Source of the DNA: Desulfosporosinus sp. OT
GTDB lineage: Bacteria > Bacillota > Desulfitobacteriia > Desulfitobacteriales > Desulfitobacteriaceae
Direction: 5' to 3'
Assembly (NCBI RefSeq): GCF_000224515.1
Contig: NZ_AGAF01000167.1
Coordinates: 1-64,000, forward strand
Length of the DNA: 64,000 nucleotides
Shown here: piece after piece, positions 34,401-42,125 of the stretch
Position numbering within the stretch: the first letter of the stretch is position 1
Layout: every line of letters begins with the position of its first letter
Made by a program: the position numbers and the translations under genes
The notes under the pieces: generated by a model
The model's database searches: none
What the model saw: the letters and a program-made list of their open reading frames with translations, nothing else
What the model was told of the DNA's origin: nothing

Positions 34401-34547
34401 ATTGGTGGCATGATCACTTCTACGATATTTTCTCCTATTCTTCTGCCCGTGGTTTATACAATGATGGAGGATCTAAAGCAGCGTCTGTCCAAAAAAAAGA
34501 AGCCAATTCAAGTTGTCGGGGAGGTAACAAATTATGAGGCATATTAA
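31440..34547 (+). CDS. RND family efflux transporter permease
   Basis: The 1035-residue AcrB/MexB-like protein has 12 predicted membrane segments in two halves and two large outside loops. SIGILVDDSIVVLENI in TM4 carries the proton-relay Asp pair, and the start (LSVKRPSAVFVLLALCIGLG) is typical. It would pump hydrophobic compounds with the adaptor encoded next. The permease precedes the adaptor, the reverse of the usual order. No outer-membrane factor is encoded nearby, as expected for a single-membrane Firmicute. Confidence 0.93.
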   Translation: MSITDLSVKRPSAVFVLLALCIGLGIIGYTSLGADLYPSVNIPIITITTSYNGAGAEEIEKDVVKPVEDAVSGISGIDTLKSTAKEGLGQTVIAFTMETNMNSAFLDVQKAVDAAAGKLPVDADSPILSKIDMNAQSVMTLGITGTAPYDQLQNEADKIKEDLEKIPGIGQVSLQGANDKQLSIQLDKTAMDYYGINVNTLLTRLKTENSNMPAGRISQETSDQAVKLVGEFKDINEINNLLIPTSGGGNVRLADIADIQLQYPDNEQLLMLNGQNAIGISIQKQSDANVVESVNNVKKELIDIQKQLPTGVNVIVTTDSTTFINDSLKDVQTSLFEGIITTALVLFLFLRSWRSSLVVLVAIPTSLIATFFMMYEFKFTLNMMTLMALSLSIGILVDDSIVVLENIQRHLGMGKNPKQAAIEGRSEIGMAAIAITLCDVVIFIPVAFMSGMVGQFFKEFGLTVAAASLFSLLVSFTVTPMLSSLFLKKKPSEEATDLQLKTKKPGRFSHLFDRVTEIYTKLLTWSLDNRWKIVSLIMVGCILAISLLPLGFIKTEFTPQSDQSQITIDLNLTPGSSLNQTEEKVSLVEKHLQSMGEVKDYLTTIGNNSDKSSANIIVKLVDKSKRPESQSVIATEMRQWGNTLPGVQFNVSEAQSAGGNGKPVQLTISGQEPAVLKELSSKVEDIVKATPGTADVTNSERTTESEIQVTIDRLAAVQYGVNASDIATILRTGLQGSKAGIYRQNGDEYDIVVQYMDNQIKTPNDLGAIKVQSSAGQQIALNQVASIGYADSPLKISRENREDIVTVSANLQNSTLGDVHSIIQSKLDTLKLPAGYTISFDGTQKNMADSFSALIKALAASIILVYAILVILYESFLTPFIRMLSLPCAIIGAFGLLALTGQSLNIMSMIGLILLDGLASKNGTLLIDYTHTLMKRGVPLREALIESGTTRLRPILMTSATMIVGMLPSALSTGAGSEMRSGMAIIIIGGMITSTIFSPILLPVVYTMMEDLKQRLSKKKKPIQVVGEVTNYEAY

Positions 34548-35775
34548 AGCAATAAGCATAGGAACAGCGCTGATAATTTCTGGTCTAATATTCACTTCGT
34601 TATCCTTAGGCTTTGGAAATAAAGAAGCTCCAGTTAATCAACAACTAAAAAATGTCAAAGCCGTGGCAGCGACGGTGTCCTCCATAACCACCGAGGTTGA
34701 ATATGCCAGTAAGTTGCAACCCGTTCAAGCAGTGAATGTTTCCTCCAAAACAGTCGGCAAAGTCGCGACGGTTAATGTTGAGGCCGGTGAAAAAGTAGAG
34801 AAAGGTCAGGTCCTATTTACCTTAGAATCTGGCGACTTACAGGCTCAGCTTCAGCAGCAGCAAGCCAACCTCGCTGCCAGCCAGGCTAATCTTGAGAAAA
34901 CTGAAGGCTCCGCTTATGATCAGCAAATTATCCAAGCCGAGCAAACTTTGCAAACCAAACAGCTAACTTATGATGATGCCAAGAAAAAATATGATCTAAA
35001 TAAGCAACTATATGATAGCGGGGCCATCTCCAAACTAGCCTTAGATGATTTTCAAAAACAATATCAAAGCGCAGAGGTTGATTTAAAAGCAGCCGAGGCT
35101 AATCTGAACCTGCTAAAGGATAAGTCCGGGCCGGAGTCGATCAGCGTGGCCTCGGCCCAAGTCGATCAGGCAGCCGCCGGTGTAAATTATGCGGCTGAGC
35201 AGCTCAAAAATGCTGTGATCACCTCTCCCATTTCAGGCATAGTATCTGTAAGGAATGTGGATGTAGGGGAAATCATCTCCAGTTCCACCGCTGCATTTAC
35301 GATCATTGATACCAACACGATGGTCGCCGAGATTAGTGTACCGGATAAAATGGTAGCTAAGGTCAAAAAAAGCCAAATCGTTCCTGTGAAAATGAATGCG
35401 TTGGATAACCAGACGGTAGAGGGTACCGTTGACTATATAAGCCCTGACGCAGATAGCAAGTCCCAAGCTTATACGATCAAGATTCTGATTCAAACGACGG
35501 ATCAACTAAAATCCGGCATGTTCGCAAGGGTTATTTTACCCGAAGCAAAAAAGGATAATATATTGACTGTACCCAATGAAGCAATCAAGATCGAAAATAG
35601 CACGTCGGTTGTTTATACCGTCGCCCAGGGTGCTGTAAAAAAAGTCCCCGTAACCACCGGATTATCCAACGCTAAGTTCAGTGAAATTACAAGTGGCCTC
35701 AAAGCAGGCGATCAGGTCATCACCGAAGGACAAATCTTTCTCAATGAGGGTGAGCAGGTCAATGTTGTAAAATAA
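34534..35775 (+). CDS. RND efflux adaptor (membrane fusion protein, HlyD/AcrA-like)
   Basis: The 413 residues have an N-terminal hydrophobic anchor (about 8-28), a lipoyl half-motif (VGKVATVNVEAGEKVEKGQVLFTLE), a long coiled-coil hairpin rich in Gln and Ala (about 105-215), the second lipoyl half (AVITSPISGIVSVRNVDVGE) and a beta-barrel plus C-terminal domain. It overlaps the permease gene by 14 bp, so the two are coupled. A terminator follows at 35.87 kb. Confidence 0.92.
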   Translation: MRHIKAISIGTALIISGLIFTSLSLGFGNKEAPVNQQLKNVKAVAATVSSITTEVEYASKLQPVQAVNVSSKTVGKVATVNVEAGEKVEKGQVLFTLESGDLQAQLQQQQANLAASQANLEKTEGSAYDQQIIQAEQTLQTKQLTYDDAKKKYDLNKQLYDSGAISKLALDDFQKQYQSAEVDLKAAEANLNLLKDKSGPESISVASAQVDQAAAGVNYAAEQLKNAVITSPISGIVSVRNVDVGEIISSSTAAFTIIDTNTMVAEISVPDKMVAKVKKSQIVPVKMNALDNQTVEGTVDYISPDADSKSQAYTIKILIQTTDQLKSGMFARVILPEAKKDNILTVPNEAIKIENSTSVVYTVAQGAVKKVPVTTGLSNAKFSEITSGLKAGDQVITEGQIFLNEGEQVNVVK

Positions 35776-35871
35776 TTAGTGAAATCTCATTCGAGGCAGT
35801 CAATATCGATATCAGCACCTGTGAACTTTTAGATCTCAACCCCAAAAGCCCTATTAGCAGATTTTTATCAG

Positions 35872-35912
35872 AAAAATGACCACGACTTGTTATTAAATCG
35901 TGGTCATTTTTT
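35872..35912 (+). terminator. Terminator of the RND operon
   Basis: AAAAATGACCACGA, a 12-base loop and TCGTGGTCATTTTTT form a strong stem with a T6 tail, about 95 bp after the adaptor stop codon. Confidence 0.9.
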
Positions 35913-36010
35913 ATAATGTTTCATATTCTCAACCCGTCCTCACTACTTGCATCTTGCTAGGTGTAGGAAATACACATTTAAAATAAAGTATCGCCCCACC
36001 CTAATGTTTA

Positions 36011-36424
36011 TTAAAAATAATTAGTAATGAAGTCATCGGGTGTAATTGCTGTAACTGGTGACCCAGCGAAGTCTTTTACATTACGAGTAAGAATTAACTC
36101 AAGTCTCTTACGTTTGGCACAGGTTGACAATAAGGCATCTTCATAATCATCCATTGACAGACTGAGTGCTTTTTCGCAATCACTTCTTGTAACATCAATA
36201 ACTTTAAATAGGTTAAAAATTGTTGTAAGTATCTGCTTTGCTTGATTGGTATCGTGAAAATATCTTTTAAGGAAATAGTAAATATCGGTTACAGAGCTTG
36301 CAGTTATGGATGCATTTAACTTATCTTCCGCAACAAACCTAAAAATCTTTTCGGCAGAGATATTATGAGGAGTACGGTTCATCAAGGCATCAAGCATGAC
36401 ATTTGTATCAATCAGGACGTTCAT
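36011..36424 (-). CDS. PIN-domain toxin (VapC-like)
   Basis: The 137-residue PIN-fold protein has the N-terminal acidic residue motif VLIDTNVMLDALMNR, a middle Asp-rich stretch (SLSMDDYEDALLSTCAKR) and LILTRNVKDFAGSPVTAITPDDFI at the C-terminus. PIN toxins are Mg-dependent RNases. The gene overlaps the upstream antitoxin by 17 bp. No terminator hairpin is obvious at its end. Confidence 0.87.
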   Translation of the reverse strand: MNVLIDTNVMLDALMNRTPHNISAEKIFRFVAEDKLNASITASSVTDIYYFLKRYFHDTNQAKQILTTIFNLFKVIDVTRSDCEKALSLSMDDYEDALLSTCAKRKRLELILTRNVKDFAGSPVTAITPDDFITNYF

Positions 36425-36635
36425 ATTTTTTTAACCTCGCTTCTCTTGCCTGTTCTAGAGTCATATCATTGGGAATAATACCAAACAATGATTCCGCCAT
36501 TTTTACCTTATCTTCTTTTAAAGGAGAGAGTCTTGCAATCCCTTTTCCATTCTTCGTGATGATAATTTCCTCCTCATTAACGAGTGTTAAATACTTCCCA
36601 ATGTTTGTTTTAAATTCAGTCGCAGTAATAAGCAT
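36408..36635 (-). CDS. Phd/YefM family antitoxin
   Basis: The 75-residue product starts MLITATEFKTNIGKYLTLVNEEEIIITKNGKGIARLSPL (over residues 1-39), the Phd/YefM DNA-binding fold. Its C-terminal tail (TLEQAREARLKKYERPD) would wrap the PIN toxin. AGGGGTGG lies 5 bases before the ATG at 36635, so this start is preferred to the GTG at 36644. Confidence 0.87.
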   Translation of the reverse strand: MLITATEFKTNIGKYLTLVNEEEIIITKNGKGIARLSPLKEDKVKMAESLFGIIPNDMTLEQAREARLKKYERPD

Positions 36636-36769
36636 TCGAACCACCCCTTGTCTATAATATTAGATGATTTAATTATATCATAATCGAACAATTCATCAAT
36701 GTCGAATCGTTCGATTATGCGCGGTATGCATTTTTAACATCTCTTTCGCATTTTTGCAGCAGTATAATC

Positions 36770-36860
36770 ATTTATTTCTCTCCAGAGCTTCGGGATTACC
36801 CCATTTCAAGAGATGGGCGCAAAGACCTGTATCAAGGAAGTGAAGCATCGACATCTTTGT
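36770..36860 (-). pseudogene. Remnant of a DUF4143/AAA ATPase gene
   Basis: The minus strand encodes MLHFLDTGLCAHLLKWGNPEALE. This resembles the conserved C-terminal DUF4143 segment (Y-F-L-D-T-G-L-x-x-x-L) of AAA_14 ATPases, but the rest of the gene is gone. A complete relative of the same broad family begins 330 bp away on the other strand. Confidence 0.55.
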
Positions 36861-36970
36861 GACCCGTTTTAAGAGGTTGTTATAAAAGTAAAATACAATT
36901 TTATAATAGATGAATTTACATATTTTGCAAAATTGATTAAATGTTTTTATGGTTTCCACTCAAACAGAAT

Positions 36971-36997
36971 CCCTTAACCTAAATGGTCAAGGGGTTC
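36971..36997 (+). repeat. 27-bp direct repeat, left copy
   Basis: CCCTTAACCTAAATGGTCAA followed by GGGGTTC is identical to 38557-38583. The sequence is itself a hairpin (CCCTTAACC/GGTCAAGGG). The two copies flank the AAA/DUF4143 gene. Confidence 0.75.
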
Positions 36998-37192
36998 TGT
37001 TCTGGAGTGGAATACTTATTTTAGCACGCTTTTTAGCAAAGAATTAGCACAAATATAGAGAGAACAAATAGGTTATTTTTTGTCGTATAAGAAAAAACTG
37101 CATAATAATAATACTATTTTCTTTGCAGAGAAAAAATATTGATTTTTGTAAATTATTGGTATACACTTAGTTTATGAAAAGAGGTGTTTGAA

Positions 37193-38395
37193 GTGATCCA
37201 ACGCGAAGAGTATCTAAATCAGCTTATCTCCGGACGCGAGAAGCAAATCATCAAGGTGGTAACCGGCGTTCGGCGCTGCGGAAAATCCACTCTTTTTACC
37301 TTGTATATCGACTATTTAAAATCTACTGGCGTTTCCGAAGATCGGATTATTTACGTTAATCTTGAAGACGTGGAACATGAGAACTTATTGGGCTACAAAG
37401 CGTTATACGACTACGTGAAGGAACGTCTGTGCAAGGACAAATATACTTATGTTCTTATTGATGAGGTGCAAAGCTGTAAATCCTTTGAGAAGGCAGTAAA
37501 CAGCCTGTTTATTAAAGCAAATGTAGATGTCTATATCACTGGCTCAAATGCTTACATGCTTTCTGGCGAGCTGGCGACGCTGCTTTCCGGACGCTACGTC
37601 ACTATTGATATGCTTCCCTTGTCTTTTAAAGAGTACTGTGAAACCTCTAATAGCGCTGGAAAAACTATACGGGAAAACTTTAACGATTATCTTCGGTTTG
37701 GCTCTTTTCCTTATGTCGCCATACTTGAACGCAGCGATGCCGTCGTTATACCATATTTAGACGGTATCTACAGCACGATCTTGTTAAAGGATGTTGCTAA
37801 ACGGGGAGGCATAACCGACGTCTCTCTCCTGGAAAACATAATTAAGTTTGTCGCTGCAAGCGTCGGAAGTCCTATCTCGACTAAAAAAATCAGCGACACT
37901 ATTAACTCAAGCGGCCGGAAGATTTCTGTCAACACTGTAGAACATTACCTGCGTGCCCTGGCAGACAGTTATATTTTCTATAAAGTTGAGCGCTACGACA
38001 TCAAAGGCAGACAGCATCTGAAAACACTTGGCAAATACTATCTAGTAGACTCCGGCATCCGTAATATGCTGCTTTCCAGTTCATCCTCCGACCTTGGTCA
38101 CATGATCGAAAACGTGGTATACCTAGAGTTACTCAGGCGTGGGTATAAGGTCAATATCGGCAAACTCTACGAAAAAGAGGTTGACTTCGTCGCTAGAGAC
38201 ATGAATGGAATAACCTACTACCAGGTATCTGCCTCAGTACTCGATGAAAGCACTTTGAATCGCGAACTGGAACCTCTGCAGAAAATTGCGGACAATTATC
38301 CAAAGATTCTTCTGACCCTTGACGATATTGGCGCCGGAGGGAATTTTTCAGGTATCCGCCATCTCAATCTGCTTGACTGGCTTCAGAAAACCTAA
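37193..38395 (+). CDS. ATP-binding protein, AAA_14/DUF4143 family
   Basis: The product of about 400 residues has Walker A VVTGVRRCGKSTLF near residue 22, Walker B YVLIDEVQSCKSFE, a sensor-type ITGSNAYMLSGELATLLSGRY, and a C-terminal DUF4143 domain (YYLVDSGIRNMLLSS, MIENVVYLELLRRGYKVNIG, KEVDFVARD), which is PD-(D/E)XK-nuclease-like. Function is unknown; such genes are scattered accessory ATPases. GAGGTG lies before the GTG at 37193, which gives the usual MIQREEYL start. Confidence 0.88.
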   Translation: MIQREEYLNQLISGREKQIIKVVTGVRRCGKSTLFTLYIDYLKSTGVSEDRIIYVNLEDVEHENLLGYKALYDYVKERLCKDKYTYVLIDEVQSCKSFEKAVNSLFIKANVDVYITGSNAYMLSGELATLLSGRYVTIDMLPLSFKEYCETSNSAGKTIRENFNDYLRFGSFPYVAILERSDAVVIPYLDGIYSTILLKDVAKRGGITDVSLLENIIKFVAASVGSPISTKKISDTINSSGRKISVNTVEHYLRALADSYIFYKVERYDIKGRQHLKTLGKYYLVDSGIRNMLLSSSSSDLGHMIENVVYLELLRRGYKVNIGKLYEKEVDFVARDMNGITYYQVSASVLDESTLNRELEPLQKIADNYPKILLTLDDIGAGGNFSGIRHLNLLDWLQKT

Positions 38396-38451
38396 AAAAG
38401 GAGAGCCGTAAAAAACTAACGGGTTCACTTGAGAGGTGAAAAAGCAATTGC

Positions 38452-38491
38452 AAAATGCAGTCGAAATCCTTATAATTTTGGCTGCATTTTT
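38452..38491 (+). terminator. Possible terminator after the AAA ATPase gene
   Basis: AAAATGCAG, a 21-base loop and CTGCATTTTT form a stem with T5. The loop is long, so the call is moderate. Confidence 0.45.
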
Positions 38492-38556
38492 CCTCGTCTC
38501 CCGGATTAGCTCTATAAAAAGGGTGCTAAAATAGGTTTTCAACTTCAAAAGTGAAC

Positions 38557-38583
38557 CCCTTAACCTAAATGGTCAAGGGGTTC
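38557..38583 (+). repeat. 27-bp direct repeat, right copy
   Basis: It is identical to 36971-36997 and in the same orientation. With flanking bases it extends to a GAACCCCTT..AAGGGGTTC hairpin followed by CTTTT, so it may also work as a terminator. Confidence 0.75.
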
Positions 38584-38617
38584 CTTTTGAATTTAAAAAC
38601 CATAATTATCTTTCACT

Positions 38618-39148
38618 CTAAGCTTGACCCCATTTTTCATGGTAAACAATCTCTGCCATCGTTTTGCGAGGGCGTGGCCTCCGCTCCTCTGCGGCATAAC
38701 CCAAAGGAGTCATAGCCAAAACACGAACATTAGCCGGAACATTTAAAGCTTCTCGGGCTTTCTCCTCAGTGAATAAGCCCTGCCAACACGTCCCTAAACC
38801 TTGATCAGTCGCTGCCAACAACAAGTGCTCCATCGCAAGACCTGCATCAAGCATCATATAATCCTTGCCTTCCCATACTTCTGATTCAGTCGGCACAGCA
38901 CACAGCACAATGACAATCGGAGCCCCAGTCAAAGCCTTACGCCCAGGATTGCTCTCCCCCATACTATCAGCCAAAGCCTGACGACCATTCGCATCTTCAA
39001 CTACAATAAAGCGCCAACACTGCAGATTTTTCCAAGACGGTGCCAACCTCGCAGCTTCCAAGACATACTCCAATTTTTCACGTTCCACCGGCTTATCGAG
39101 ATAACTGCGCAAACTCCGACGGGCCTGTACCACTTCCAGAAAGTTCAT
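38618..39148 (-). CDS. Nitroreductase family protein
   Basis: The 176-residue FMN enzyme has RRSLRSYLDKPVEREKLEYVLEAARLAPSW over residues 10-39, GAPIVIVLCAVP, and AMEHLLLAATDQGLGTCWQG. It would reduce nitro, quinone or similar compounds with NAD(P)H; the substrate is unknown. A 87-bp piece of this gene (39011-39097) is duplicated at 45541-45627. Confidence 0.88.
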   Translation of the reverse strand: MNFLEVVQARRSLRSYLDKPVEREKLEYVLEAARLAPSWKNLQCWRFIVVEDANGRQALADSMGESNPGRKALTGAPIVIVLCAVPTESEVWEGKDYMMLDAGLAMEHLLLAATDQGLGTCWQGLFTEEKAREALNVPANVRVLAMTPLGYAAEERRPRPRKTMAEIVYHEKWGQA

Positions 39149-39328
39149 CTCAATCTCTCCTTTATTCTCTTGTTAGCTTTTTTCTTTATATTATCTTCTC
39201 TACTAAAAATTATTCTATAAGATTAGCTCATTCTCCTGCTTTCGAGGAGAGCGCAAGCCCCTTGACATTCTGGCCCACTTTGCTTATTCTTGGCAGGTAA
39301 TTCACTTGAAAGTGTTGGGAGGGAAAAC

Positions 39329-40936
39329 ATGCGGACGAGTAAGCCTTTTTTTAGTTTGCAGACCATCATGACTTTGCTAGTTTGCGGTGTAGTGGCTCTA
39401 TCTTTAACGGTAACCGACATCCTAATTAGTCAGAAAGTTGCTGATAACACGCAACAAAATCTAGCAAATAAAGCGACGAATATTGCCCGCATTGTTGCCC
39501 ACACGCCTCTTGTAATTGAAGCTCTTAATGGTCAAAGAGCCGATTCGGAAATTCAGCCCTTTGCGAATGAAATACGACAGATCACCGACGTCGAGTTCGT
39601 TGTTGTCACAGATATGAAGGGGATAAGAAAGTCTCATCCGGATATTAGCAAAGTTGGGCAGCCCTTTGTGGGGGGAGACGAAGGGGAGGCCCTAAAGGGT
39701 CACGAATACGTTTCCAATGCCAAAGGAACGCTGGGCATGTCCTTACGTGCATTTACTCCTATCGTTACTCCCACTGGTAAACAAGTTGGGGCCGTTGCCG
39801 TTGGGATCTTGCTTAATAATGTAAATCAGGCTGTCGCCCAGAGTCGACTAATTATTTTTATCAGTGTTGGCTTCGGATTACTGGTAGGAGTTATTGGTGC
39901 CTTATTCTTAGCTCGAAAAATTAAACACATTATGTTTGGTTTAGAACCGAACGAAATCGCCAAAATGCTCGAAGAACGCAGTGCCATGTTAGAATCCGTA
40001 AGGGAAGGTATCTTGGCGATCGACAAAGATTCCCACATTACACTTGCGAATGCTGCTGCCTTACGGCTATTTAATAAAGCTGGCATTCTGGGCGACCCGG
40101 TTGGAAAAAGAGTAACGGACTGTGTACCCAACACACGTATGCAGCTTGTGCTGGAAACAGGGAGTGCGGAATTAGATCAGGAACTAAATCTATTTGGAAT
40201 AACGCTCGTAACGAACGTTATTCCGCTCTTTGTCAACGGCAAAAGTGTTGGAGCGATTGCAACGTTTCGAGATAAAACCGAAATAAAACAAATGGCTGAA
40301 GAATTAACTGGTGTGCTCCTCTACGCTGAGGCCTTGCGCGCACAGGCCCATGAATTTATGAATAAATTACAGGTTATTCTCGGTATGGTCCATATGAAAT
40401 ATTATGACCAGCTATCCAAGTACATCAGTCGGATTGCTCATCAGCAACAAAATGAAATCGGTTTTATCTCAAGACATATTAAAGATCCAGTATTGGCAGG
40501 CTTTATATTGGGGAAAATGAGTTATGCCCGAGAGGTTGGGGCAGAGTTAGTACTGTTCGAGGAATGCTTTTTACCTGAACCGGCAAACCCAGAAATGATT
40601 CACGATATAGTTACCGTGTTTGGAAATTTGGTCGATAATGCGCTGGATGCGGTCGTTGATTGCCCACTTAAACGGATTGACGTAAACTTTTCTTATGAAA
40701 ACGGTGTTATAATCCTTGAAGTAAGCGATACTGGGCCCGGTATTAACAATGAGCTTAAACGTCAAATCTTTGTTAAAGGCAATTCTACCAAAGGACCTAA
40801 CAGGGGCTTAGGACTGTACTTAGTGAAACGAAGTCTGGAGAGACTTAATGGGAAAATCGAGATACTTTCAGAGGAAGGTCAAGGAACTCAATTCAAAGTG
40901 TCTTTACCTTACAAGAGCAAGGATGAAATGGAATGA
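39329..40936 (+). CDS. CitA/DcuS-type sensor histidine kinase
   Basis: The product of about 535 residues has two membrane segments (about 9-32 and 172-195) around an extracytoplasmic Cache/PAS-like sensor domain (about 35-170). The CitA/DcuS landmark GLEPNEIAKMLEERSAMLES, a cytoplasmic PAS domain (about 222-320), the HPK-type AQAHEFMNKLQVILGMVHM with phosphoacceptor His, and a C-terminal ATPase (NLVDNALDAV, DTGPGINNEL, GLGLYLVK) follow. Such kinases sense di- or tricarboxylates. GGGAGGG precedes the ATG at 39329. It overlaps the regulator gene. Confidence 0.93.
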   Translation: MRTSKPFFSLQTIMTLLVCGVVALSLTVTDILISQKVADNTQQNLANKATNIARIVAHTPLVIEALNGQRADSEIQPFANEIRQITDVEFVVVTDMKGIRKSHPDISKVGQPFVGGDEGEALKGHEYVSNAKGTLGMSLRAFTPIVTPTGKQVGAVAVGILLNNVNQAVAQSRLIIFISVGFGLLVGVIGALFLARKIKHIMFGLEPNEIAKMLEERSAMLESVREGILAIDKDSHITLANAAALRLFNKAGILGDPVGKRVTDCVPNTRMQLVLETGSAELDQELNLFGITLVTNVIPLFVNGKSVGAIATFRDKTEIKQMAEELTGVLLYAEALRAQAHEFMNKLQVILGMVHMKYYDQLSKYISRIAHQQQNEIGFISRHIKDPVLAGFILGKMSYAREVGAELVLFEECFLPEPANPEMIHDIVTVFGNLVDNALDAVVDCPLKRIDVNFSYENGVIILEVSDTGPGINNELKRQIFVKGNSTKGPNRGLGLYLVKRSLERLNGKIEILSEEGQGTQFKVSLPYKSKDEME

Positions 40937-41640
40937 TTAAGGTCTTAATCGTAGAAGATGATCCTATGGTCGCTGAATTTAATAAGCGATATCTTGAGCA
41001 AGTCGAGGGCTTTGAGTTAATAGCAGTCGCCCCTTCGGTTACTGATGCCTTGCTTATTTTGGATTGTCAAGAAATAAACTTAATCTTACTTGATATATTT
41101 ATGCCAGGTATGAATGGATTTGATTTATTGACTCAGGTCCGAAAGCAAGGCCAAGGGGTTGATGTTATTGTCGTATCCGCTGCTTGTGATAGTCAAAGTA
41201 TCAAAAAAGCTTTACGCTATGGAGCAGTTGATTATTTAATTAAACCTTTTGAATTTGAACGTTTCAAAACAGCTTTATCCGCTTACCGAGAATGGGTAAG
41301 CATGACGAAGGATCAAGAAAAACTAAGCCAGGCAGAATTAGATCTACGACTTCTTCATCCAACCCCAGTTACTATGCCAAGTGAATTGCCGAAAGGTCTG
41401 ACTCGAAACACCCTGAAGACTGTCTGGGAAAACATCCAAGAAATGAAAGAACGCTCGTTTTCGACTGAAGAAATGGCTAACTGTGTTGGAATATCAAGGG
41501 TTTCGATGCGCAAATACCTAAGCTTTCTCACAGATATTGGTGTAATCGAGATGGAGATTATTTATGGTTCAATCGGTCGACCAGTCTATCAACACCGCTG
41601 CCCAAAGCCTGAAAATGATTTAATAAAAACTTATTTTTAA
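40933..41640 (+). CDS. CitB/DcuR-type response regulator
   Basis: The 235-residue regulator has receiver residues EDD at the N-terminus, Asp54 in LLDIFMPGMNGFDLL, and LIKPFEFERF. A CitB-family DNA-binding domain follows (TLKTVWENIQEMKERSFSTEEMANCVGISRVSMRKYLSFL over residues 147-190). It probably activates the adjacent transporter in response to malate or citrate; the twin repeat before that gene is the likely target. Confidence 0.92.
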   Translation: MIKVLIVEDDPMVAEFNKRYLEQVEGFELIAVAPSVTDALLILDCQEINLILLDIFMPGMNGFDLLTQVRKQGQGVDVIVVSAACDSQSIKKALRYGAVDYLIKPFEFERFKTALSAYREWVSMTKDQEKLSQAELDLRLLHPTPVTMPSELPKGLTRNTLKTVWENIQEMKERSFSTEEMANCVGISRVSMRKYLSFLTDIGVIEMEIIYGSIGRPVYQHRCPKPENDLIKTYF

Positions 41641-41667
41641 AAGGTTGGGCAATATGCCCAACCTTTT
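41639..41667 (+). terminator. Terminator of the two-component operon
   Basis: AAAAGGTTGGGC, AATAT, GCCCAACCTTTT form a perfect 12-bp stem that begins at the regulator stop codon. Confidence 0.85.
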
Positions 41668-41820
41668 GTGTAGTTCACCTATCTTCCTGCAAGCAAGATT
41701 CCAGTGTTAACAATATGACGTTTCATACCCAGTTCCTCATATTCGGTACCTAAATGTGAACATTTGCACTATTGTTCCGTGGCTTTATATTAGCACTTCG
41801 TAAGTATTGATACTCTCTTT

Positions 41821-42050
41821 CTTTAATTACAAAACAGTTAATAAAGTTTATCAACAATAATCTGTATATCCCTTTAACTAGAATAATATATTATTTGTCA
41901 AAGTTTGTTTTTTCAGGTTTATTTTTTAATAATAAATTATTTATAACTCCAGTTTGGAATTTATAACCTTTTCATACCTATTTAATCCTAATAAATTAAA
42001 AAACGGGCCATTCGGCCGATTTTCACTTACTTTAGTTACAAAACAGTTAA
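41821..42050 (+). promoter_or_regulatory. Twin 21-bp repeats upstream of the 2HCT transporter, putative regulator sites
   Basis: CTTTAATTACAAAACAGTTAA at 41821-41841 and a copy at 42030-42050 (G for A at position 6) match at 20 of 21 positions in the same orientation. The region between is very AT-rich. TTACAAAACAGTTAA-type direct repeats upstream of a dicarboxylate carrier, next to a CitB-family regulator, suggest binding sites. The rest of the 480-bp gap holds no gene. Confidence 0.55.
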
Positions 42051-42125
42051 CATAATTAAATAAACTGTTCAAATTGTTTGAAAAAACTTAATATGGAGAA
42101 GAAAATAAATTCAGGAGGTGCTTCT

